Shown here in pieces: positions 55,837-64,000 of a stretch of 64,000 nt of DNA (its first letter is position 1; the number at the start of each line of letters is the position of its first letter). The position numbers and the translations under genes were made by a program. The notes under the pieces are model-generated. The model had not been told where the DNA came from. It saw only the letters and a program-made list of their open reading frames with translations, and made no database searches. The stretch comes from Oryzias latipes (lineage: Eukaryota; Chordata; Actinopteri; Beloniformes; Adrianichthyidae), in contig NC_019859.2 of NCBI RefSeq assembly GCF_002234675.1, positions 32,634,934 to 32,698,933 on the forward strand, written 5' to 3'.

Positions 55837-58385
55837 TTGGCCCTTTTTAACGTTCGATCGCTGTCTAACAAAACATTTCTCATAAAAGATTTTATCCATG
55901 ATTATAATATTGATGGACTCTTTTTAACTGAGACATGGCTGGGCACGGATGCATCTACTGTTCTCACATAGGCCTCTTCACCCAATTTTAGCTTTATTTT
56001 TTCAACCAGGGAGGGCAAAAAGGGTGGGGGTACTGCATCTATAATGTCCAACTCCTTTGCAGTAAAGCAGATTACATTAGATGAGTACCCCAGCTTTGAA
56101 CATCACGCCTCTGTTTTTAACAGCCCTCCAGTTTTATGCATCACAGTATACAGACCACCCAAACCAAGCTCTGTTTTCATTGAGGAGTTTTCTGAGTTTT
56201 TAGCATCTGTCCACAGTTCCTTTAACATGATTTTAATTACAGGTGATTTTAACCTGCATATAGACGGGAAGTCGGACTATTGCACCACTCAGTTCTTGGA
56301 CTTGCTCTCCTCTCTTGATTTTAAACAACACGTCATGCAGCCGACTCACAACAGGGGGCGCACTCTTGACCTCGTCATCAGTCATGGTTTACCTACCAGT
56401 GTGTCCACTGTTGTGGACCTGGCTGTATCTGACCATTACTGTGTGCTTTTTAACATCACTGGTTTTATAAAGCAAGAGACCTCTGTGAGAGCGGTGAAGA
56501 AACGCTACTTGACTCCTGAGGTGGTCGAAAAATTTATTACATCTGTTCGCTCCTACTCTCCACCTGTCTTGCTGGCCCCCCTGTGATCTACTCGTTGAAA
56601 GTTTTTACAGTAAATTAAAATCCAGTCTCGACTCAGTTGCTCCACTAACATCTAAAGAGATAAGAACCAAAGCCACACCCCCTTGGAGAACTGAGGAAAT
56701 TAAACAATTGAAGAGACGTTGTAGATCTGCTGAAAGACTTTGGAGAAAACACAAACTTGAAATAAACTATCAACTTTACCAGAACCAACTAAAACTATAT
56801 AATCAAACAGTAAAACAGACCAGAAATTCATATTTTGCGAATATCATTTCTGTAAATAAAAATAACCCCAGAGTCCTCTTCGCCACAATTGAGTCCTTGA
56901 TCAACTCAAATGCGGACAAAAACACAATGCCAGCCTCCGCCTCATTGTGTAAGGACTTTGCAGACCCCTTCAGGAGCAAGATCGATTCTGTCAGATCTAA
57001 CATCATAAAAGGACAGAGAAGCCTTTTTATTGGAAATGATGGTTTGATCTTATCTCAAGAAGCACTGGACAGTTTTGACCTGGTTGAAGCTGCAACACTT
57101 GGTCGAGTTTTCTCTCAAGTTAATCCAACAACTTGTTTTTTAGATCCCATCCCTACATCACTTTTTAAATCATTTTATGGGTCTTTTGAGAGTGCTATTT
57201 TAAATATCATGAACTCCTCTCGACAGACGGGTATTTTTCCTGCTGCCTTTAAAACGGCAGGGGTGAAACAGTTACTCAAGAAAACTAATTTAGACCCTTC
57301 AGTTTTTAATAAGTACAGACCTGTGTCCAACTTGCCATTTTTTAGTTAGGTTTTAGAAAAACTTGTTTTTATTCAGCTGAATGCGTTTCTCTCTCAAAAC
57401 AACATTTTTGAGATAAACCAGTCTGGTTTTAGAACAAACCACAGCACTGAGACAGCCTTGTTAAAAATCGTTAATGCTAAACCAGGACAAAACGGAAATT
57501 TTAGTTATCGGTCCTGAAGCCAAGAGAGAGAAACAGTTTCTGAAGCTACAGGAACTTTCATTAAGTCATTCAGAAACAATCAGAAACCTGGGTGTTATTT
57601 TCGACTCTAAGCTAACTTTTATCCCACATATAAAACAGGTGGTTAAAACTGTTTTTTATCATCTCAAAAATCTGTTTAGAGTCCGCCCACTACTCTCTCT
57701 TGTGAAACTGGAGATGCTAATGCATGCTTTTATCATGAGTAAAGTTGATTATTGTAACGCCCTGCTTGCTGGTCTTCCAAAAACCAACATTAAGAACCTT
57801 CATCTCCTCCAGAACTCTGCTGCACGAGTTCTTACAAAGACCAGGAGGCGGGCTCACATCACCCCAATTTTAAAATCCCTGCATTGGCTCCCCATATGCT
57901 TTAGGATTGATTTTAAGATACTTTTACTCGTTTTTAAATGTCTTAACAGTCTTGCGCCTTCTTATTTATCAGATCTTTTAGTAAAGTATGAACCCTTGCG
58001 GACCCTGAGATCCTCTGGTACTGGTCTGTTAACCATTCAAACTGTAAAAACGAAAACCTACGGAGAGGCTGCATTTCAGCACTATGGTCCCCGTTTATGG
58101 AAGAGTCTGCCAGAGGACCTGAGAGCCGCAGAGAGCATTAATGCTTTTAAGAAAAGGCTCAAGACCCATCTTTTTAACCTGGCTATTAGCTAATGCTTTA
58201 CTGCTTTTATGTATTTATTCAGTTATTTATTTATATTTACTTTTTATTTTATTTATTTATTCTTCCATTTTATCTTTTTTTATGAACTTGAACCTGATTT
58301 TTAACGCATTATTTTAATTAACCTTATTTTAATGTTTTTATCAATATGTTTACTTGTTTATTCTCATTTTTATTCAATTTTAGGG
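55837..58385 (+). mobile_element. 5'-truncated CR1/L2-type LINE, catalytic core deleted
   Basis: It begins inside the endonuclease (NLALFNVRSLSNKTFL) and includes LTETWLG, GDFNLHIDG and SDHYCVLF; a TAG lies at 55969-55971. A frame change near 56580 leads into the linker (LKRRCRSAERLWRKHKLEI) and the start of the reverse transcriptase. After NHSTETALLKIVN (57474) it jumps directly to LNQDKTEILVIGPEAKRE, losing the catalytic domain. The C-terminal part to 58193 is intact (SAARVLTKTRRRAHITPIL). The 3' end is truncated at the junction with unit C. Confidence 0.75.
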
Positions 58386-58394
58386 TAAGGGTTA

Positions 58395-59717
58395 CACGAA
58401 GGTAATAGCAGAATGGAAGTCTTTCACTGAGCAGTAATTTACTCTTGTCATTTTGCTTGTTAAAGCTTAACTGTTTTCGGTTGTTCTCAGAGTTCTGCTG
58501 GAAATATTCAACACAAGACTTTATTTTTTTTAGAGTGAAAATTTTTTTTAATAGACAAAGGTAAATGTAGAAAACACACACATTAAGCTTTATTTTAAAA
58601 TTCAATAAAAGTTGAAAAGTTGGACTGGTATTCATTGTTATTATTTTGAAAAGAAAAAAAATAGTTTTATTTTTCCAAGAATAAGTTTTACTTTTAAGCT
58701 TTGAATATTTATCAAGATCGGCCAACTTGTTGTAAAATCTTATGTTAATTTCCATTTGCTTTAAACTAGTAAAAATAACTTATTTTTATTTTAATATCCA
58801 GTTTTTAGTCATATCTAGTATTTAGCTTTTTAAGCCTTTTTATTTTACCCATTTTAAAACCTTGTGTGGAATTTTGTTTTTTTCTTATTTTTGAATTGCG
58901 AGTTTTTGCAGTGCAAAAACCACAAATCAATATTTTCCATGCAACGTACAGTTGGTTGAATAACCATCAATTAGGTTTTATTGAGGTCCACAAGAAATCT
59001 TCATGTGGGCGACCATTGGCCCCCAGGCCACACTTTGACAACCCCTGCTTTAGAGCATGCCTTGTGGGCGCTTTAAGCGGTCCTTGTGGGCAGCCCTGCA
59101 CCCGTGGCCACTGCGTGGGGACCCCTGGTCTAGAACAGGAGAGGCTTAAAAAGAGAAAAGTATGCAGGTGATGTGAGTTGATGTGGTAGATCCAGGTCAA
59201 GAGAGCAACATTCAACATTACAGCACAAAGAGAGAGGAGAACAGCTCTAAAAGACTATTTAAAATGACTGATTTTTATCAGTTAATTAATTATTTTTGGC
59301 TTTGAGAAACAGTTTTGACTGGTTCTAGAACAGCTGTGCAAAATTGCCCATGGAAATAGTGTCTCCAACTTTGAGACCAAAGATTTTAAATTTGACGTAA
59401 ATGTGTTGTTAAAGAACGGATATGGAGGGAAACTGGGTCACACGGTATTTCTGTCACTCTATATGACATCAAGCAGACTGAATCTATTCAGGATAATGAA
59501 ATAGTCTCTTCAATAAAAAAACAGCTTCAAACGCTTCAAAACGTTTAGGGGCAGGGATGTCCAGTTTAGCTTAGTCTGTTTAGTTTAGTTTTAGTCAGTC
59601 TGAGAAAAGTCCTGTGATAGACAATGACCACTAAGTCCAACAGACCAATCTGCCTCAGTCTGTGAAAAGTAAATGGCTACTGAAGTAATGAAACACACTG
59701 AATTCCTTTTGCGATGC
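58395..59717 (-). other. Inverted downstream flank of unit C
   Basis: Reverse complement of unit A 20225-21590, including the end of the TE-like last exon (KVIAEWKSFTEQ, 58395-58436) at the junction. No independent gene. Confidence 0.65.
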
Positions 59718-59723
59718 TTTATT
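59718..59723 (-). terminator. Polyadenylation signal, lectin gene C
   Basis: TTTATT on the plus strand (AATAAA on the minus strand), about 190 bp after the stop codon, in the same context as in units A and B. Confidence 0.75.
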
Positions 59724-59913
59724 GAGCCACAGAAAAGTATGCAGTAGCAGTAAAAGATTAAATTCCTTAATCAACCCCATTATACCCACAGATTAATATG
59801 TTTTCATATGTATGAAAAATGAAGCAGAAAGGACAGCAGATGATCTGCATCAAGGTTTTAACCTCAGCAAATATCAAGCTATAGTTACTGAATGATCAGA
59901 AAGTTTCCAGTGT

Positions 59914-62900
59914 TTACTCTAAAATCGCTAGTTCTTCCTTTTCACAGATCCAGTAGTTACTAGTGGTCCCCGGTGCATCATTCCAGCTGTTGACATTGTT
60001 TGCGAACCTCCCTATTTCTGCTCGATCTTCCCGGTTCCCAACATTGTTAGGTTCTCCTGGAGCCCAATAGCTGACACTGAAAACACAATCACAAACAAAA
60101 TGTGATTATTTAAACACTCTTTTCTCATAATTAATGATCAATTTTAAACAGACAAACTGCAAATACCAAGGTGTTAGGATGCTTCCATCCACCCATGTCC
60201 AGGTGTCTTCTTCGTTGTACAGCCCAATCCAGGCTTTGAGGTCAAATCCTCCGACGAAATTCTTTATGAAGATATTTGAGTAAATAGTTTAGAAATAAAC
60301 CTCAGAGTTTCAGAGTTGCTTCAAAATAAACAACTGTTTTTTGTTGCATCTAATATTTTATCATTTAGTAAAATAATTTTGTTAGTTTTTCCATTAAAAT
60401 CACAGGTTAATGGTAAGGAGATTAAAATTTGTCTCACATTTTCTTCATTGTCATTGATGACCACCAGGTCTGCTCCCTTTGACAAACAGTCATTTCTACT
60501 GGTCTGCCAGTCTGCAGTGGTCTCAGAGACGTAATAAAGGTGTCCATTGAAAGGTGTCCATTCCTCATCTTGATTCTGAGCTGTTGGAGGAAAGATTTCA
60601 AGTTCAAAAAGAATCTCAAATTATGACTAAACAAGAATTAAAGCAAAGATGAAAATAACAACAGTAAAAGTCAGATTTATCAGCTATTAGGACAGATTTT
60701 TGTAGATCTTAAGACTCTCAGTCAGTCTCATATCATTAGGTCATCCACAATTATCATCCTTTCTTCTTGATTCTAGTTTTCTTTCTTTCCTCTAAAACAA
60801 TATTTCCCAACCCTGATCCTCGGGGATCAAATTCAAATAAATTTTATTTATATAGCACCTTTTATGTAAATAAAAAAATAACAGCTCAAGGTGCTGTATA
60901 TCAAAACAAACAAGGATGCAGAAAACACCAATCCCTATTCATCATCATGTCCTGCTTTTTTTAATCCAACCCTTATCAAACAAAACTTCCTTTGATGGCT
61001 GTCATAGTCAGGCTTCTGCTAATGAGGCAGAAATTATTATCAGGTGTGCATAAGGAGGGAGAGCATGGAAAACATGCAGGACAGCTGGGATGAATGTCTC
61101 CCTATGAAAATATTGATTCTACATCAGTCAGGAAATGATCATTGAACTAAAGACAGTTCAAGCTCATCACCTGAACAACACAATTCCAGACAAAAACATC
61201 TAGAGATCACTTCCATTACAAATAATAAACTGTTTAAAAAGCAAAACTGAAAAAGAGTTGAATATTTTTAATGGCTTTCTTGACCGACTGTCTTCCACTT
61301 ACCAATTAGCGGGTCCTCTACTAAGTTTCTACCCACCTTGGCCCCTGTGAAGTTAAAAAAAAAACAACAAAAACATGTTTTACCTGATCAAAGAATTTGT
61401 TGGTAACACTTTATATTAAGATTCCTTAACAAGCTTTGTTAACACATTAACAAGCATTATAAATGAATTTATAGGGTGTTAGTAAGACATTTATTAGTAC
61501 AATAAATCTAATAAGGTTTAATAAATTACTTAGTTAACACATTTACAAGCATTATTATTAGGATGTTTTTAAGATGCTGCTGATACACTAATTGATATTA
61601 TAAGTGCCTAACAATTGTGTCAGTGTTAATAAGCTTAATAAGATTTATTAACAACCGTTGTTAACAAATTAAGAAGTATTATTATTGTTTGGGGTTCTAG
61701 TAAGATATTTATTAGCATTATAGATGCCTGAAACAAGCCTGAGTGTTCATAAGGTTATAAGTTTTATTAACTAACTTAACAAATTAATAGGCTTTATTAA
61801 TGTGTAAGATGCTAGTAAGATATTTATTAGCATTATAGATGTCTTGCAAATACCTGAAAGTGTTAATAAGGTCCTCCACATTTATTCCACTTTTGATTCT
61901 AGTTTTCTTTCTTTCCTCTAAAACAATATTTCCCAACCCTGGTCCTTGGGGATCATTGTTCTGCTTTTTTTAATCCAACCCTGATCAAACAAAACTTCCT
62001 TAGATGACTGTCATTGTCAGGCTTCTGCTAATGAGCTGCATATGGCGTGCATAAGGAGGGCAACATGGAAAACATGCAGGACAGTGTTCCACGAGGACCA
62101 GGGATAGGAAACACTGCTCTAAAGACAGATGTTCAGAAAATCACTTTTAATTTGACCTGCCAAACCAATAAGATGGCGTATTGATGAGGCCAAAACATGA
62201 TAAATAAAACAACAATGGGGAACTAGGAAAGCGGCCAAGTTATTATATTTTAGACTTTCTCTCCTTGTAGGAAGACTTTTTGAAAACATAACAGCTGGGA
62301 TTAATGTCTTCCAAGAAAATCTTGATTCTACATTATTCAGGAAAGGATCATTGAACTAATGACAGAGAAGCAGAAGTTTCAGGTGTTGAGATCAGATATC
62401 GTAATTGTTTCATTCATAATTCTGTGCACACATAAACCTTCTGAACCAAAACAAATGAAAAGTGTTTGCATGTCAGTGATCAAACTTTGTGAACTATAAA
62501 CTTTGTGAGACGGTCTTTGCTATTCACTTTAACAGAACAATTCTAGACAAAAAGATCTAGAAATCACTTCCATATATAATTAAATTAAATTTGTTATGAA
62601 TTTTTTTAAACGGCTTATGAGACGCGATTTAGCCCAAATTATCAATTTGAATATGATTTTATGATTTAATGCTTACATCTGATGATAAACACATCTATAA
62701 ACCATTGAAACATTTTTCTGCAAATTATTTTCAAAGTAAAATCTTTATAAAGCAAAACTGAAAAGGAGTTAAACATTTTCAATGGCTTTTTTCACCGACT
62801 CTCTCCCATTTACTAAAGACATTTATCTTACTCTGTAAGGACAAAGGACTCTTAGCGACCCAAAACCATGTAGTTTAAGATGACAACACCATCCAGTTTC

Positions 62901-63602
62901 AGTTCTGATTCCACCCCCATGCAAACTTTTTCCTACTTTTATTTACAAAAAATTACAAATGTTCGATTTTTTTGCTAAAGTATTGTCCGTTTGTGGCATG
63001 GTTTTTTACGTGCTAGTGAAAAAAAATGGATAAATTTCATTAGCCGATCGGAAGACATTAAGACACCCTTTAAAAGTCATTTTTTTTTATAAATTGTGGT
63101 TTTTGTATTGTGTTAACCTTATTAGTGGAGACAGTTTGGTTCTTCAGAAAAGTCCTTCAGTTTCTGCTCTAGCCAAATTTGAACCTTCTAGCTACTTATG
63201 ATTATTGTTGATGCAGTGAAGTTTAGACCAGCATGAATTCAGTTACACTCAATTTTAGATGATTCAATTGTTGTCAAACTCTCTCCTGTCCCAAAGACTA
63301 TGAGGCAAAAACAACAAGTTAGTGAACTTAAAGAAAGGTGATTGCAGATTTAACATAATCAATAAAAATACAAAAAACTGAATATCTTTAGAAAAAACTT
63401 ATAATACATTCATGGAATTCAACCTAAATTCAGGTTTCAATAGTTCAGGTTTATAAAAGTTACAACACTTCCCAACTGTAAATGTTCATCAATAGTTTCA
63501 TGATTTTCTTCAACTAAGGAGAAACAATGACTCCATGAACAGCTGTGTGGTACCTGAGATCAGGGAAAAGCAGAGGAGGATCATCCATCGTGGTGAAATC
63601 AT
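59914..63602 (-). CDS. Secreted C-type lectin, gene C (149 aa, 4 exons)
   Basis: Minus-strand exons: 63554-63602 (signal MISPRWMILLCFSLIS), 60438-60580, 60167-60261 and 59914-60076; 450 nt in phase. The protein is nearly the gene A product: WQTSRNDC, AWIGL, WTWVDGS, EPN, WND, WICEKEELAILE. The inner disulfide cysteines are missing (EDRAEI, WNDAPG), and Cys is again created across the exon 3/4 junction. The gene is longer than A because the first intron keeps an extra segment with repeats (61350-62290) and an intact 42-nt neck-type exon at 61303-61344 that would add 14 residues in frame. It is transcribed toward gene B. The main four-exon form is inferred by analogy to A and B. Confidence 0.85.
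60775..61040 (-). repeat. Interspersed repeat with inserted LINE-tail piece
   Basis: Matches 9935-10130 in the equivalent intron of the pseudogene. A short 'ttttatttatatagcaccttttatg' tail (about 60830-60945) is inserted in it. Confidence 0.5.
61303..61344 (-). other. Optional neck exon in gene C
   Basis: On the minus strand, acceptor 'cttcacag' and donor GTAAGTGG enclose 42 nt of phase 1-1 that add GAKVGRNLVEDPLI-G between signal and CTLD without shifting the frame. Flanking intron sequence ('gtaagtggaagacagtcggtcaag') is homologous to that after the last neck exon of the pseudogene (8790). Use in mRNA is unproven. Confidence 0.5.
61400..61870 (-). repeat. GGTAACACTTTA-type repeat, inverted copy
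   Basis: Opposed copy of 12910-13477, located in the first intron of gene C; starts TTGGTAACACTTTATATTAAG. The following 61880-62200 is another copy of the 12150-12335 repeat. Confidence 0.55.
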
Positions 63603-63680
63603 GGTCCCAGATGTTCACCTGATGCTGCAAAGCAACAAACACCAAGAAGAAGAAGTGCAGAAGGAGCTCATCATGGGGCC

Positions 63681-63688
63681 TTATTTAT
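63681..63688 (-). promoter_or_regulatory. TATA box of lectin gene C
   Basis: ATAAATAA on the minus strand, 86 bp before the start codon; same flanks as in A and B. Confidence 0.65.
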
Positions 63689-63747
63689 GCAAAACCTGAA
63701 CAAACAGGATGGCATCATCAGCATATGCATAAACATGTGTCTAACCC

Positions 63748-63918
63748 CAGAGTGGGCAATCCCAGGCCTCAAGGGCCGGTGTGTCTGCATGATTTCCAGA
63801 TAGTCTAGCCCTACTTAGGGCTGATCAGGTGTGTCCAGCCAATTAGAACATGCCAGAGCAGGGTACGTTGGAAAACATGCAGGAATGCGGCCCTCAGCTC
63901 CCACCTCTGGTCTAACCC
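63748..63918 (-). mobile_element. hAT-like MITE upstream of lectin gene C
   Basis: Inverted orthologue of 17636-17806, ends CCCCAGAGTGGGC / CCCACCTCTG, flanked by GTCTAACCCC-type duplications. Confidence 0.6.
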
Positions 63919-63925
63919 CTTTGTT

Positions 63926-64000
63926 TAAACTCAAACTCAAACTTTATTTACTTATATAGCGCTTTTCATTTCAGTTAAAAACAAAAAGTGCTTAACATAA
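63926..64000 (-). mobile_element. 3' end of the LINE shared with unit A
   Basis: On the minus strand: 'tgaaatgaaaagcgctatat' followed by 'aagtaaataaagtttgag', at the same site as the LINE end at 17550-17618. The rest lies beyond the window. Confidence 0.7.

Overview
The window is vertebrate, almost certainly teleost, nuclear DNA. It has spliced C-type lectin genes with short GT-AG introns, TATA boxes and AATAAA signals, embedded in a dense layer of fish-type mobile elements: CR1/L2 LINEs, L1-like 3' tails, a tRNA-headed SINE, hAT, Tc1/mariner, pogo-like and Harbinger elements, and solo LTRs. No bacterial, organellar or CRISPR feature is present and no RNA gene was recognised. About 10% is host coding or host-derived sequence; the rest is nested repeats.

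Layout. 1-6.2 kb: repeats, including an L1-like tail inserted in a hAT element. 6.8-10.5 kb: a broken long-neck C-type lectin gene with four intact neck exons and a CTLD exon carrying a 13-bp deletion; its remaining CTLD exons are gone. 10.9-14.5 kb: repeats. 15-22 kb: duplication unit A with an intact secreted lectin gene (17952-20042). 22-26 kb: fragments of an unnamed TE-like gene family, a truncated LTR element and an unusual 1.85-kb element with long inverted repeats. 26.6-32.2 kb: a tandem duplication of the segment that precedes unit B. 32.2-41.5 kb: unit B with a second lectin gene (32475-34533) and a nearly complete 4.9-kb LINE just downstream. 41.5-46.3 kb: a decayed hAT transposon carrying two further hAT elements inside one another. 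46.3-55.7 kb: decayed TE-like genes, a foldback element, solo LTRs and the 5' end of another LINE with a 2A-like motif. 55.8-58.4 kb: a 5'-truncated LINE. 58.4-64 kb: unit C, an inverted copy of unit A with the third intact lectin gene (59914-63602, minus strand).

The three intact genes each predict a secreted single-domain lectin of 149-154 residues: a signal exon joined in phase to three CTLD exons. All keep the outer CTLD disulfide and the Ca2+/sugar-site residues but lack both cysteines of the inner disulfide. The signal exon and TATA spacing are identical in the three units. The units disagree about their own history (a shared LINE insertion links A and C; a shared intron deletion links A and B), which suggests exchange between copies. 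Splicing, expression and sugar binding are inferred from sequence only.
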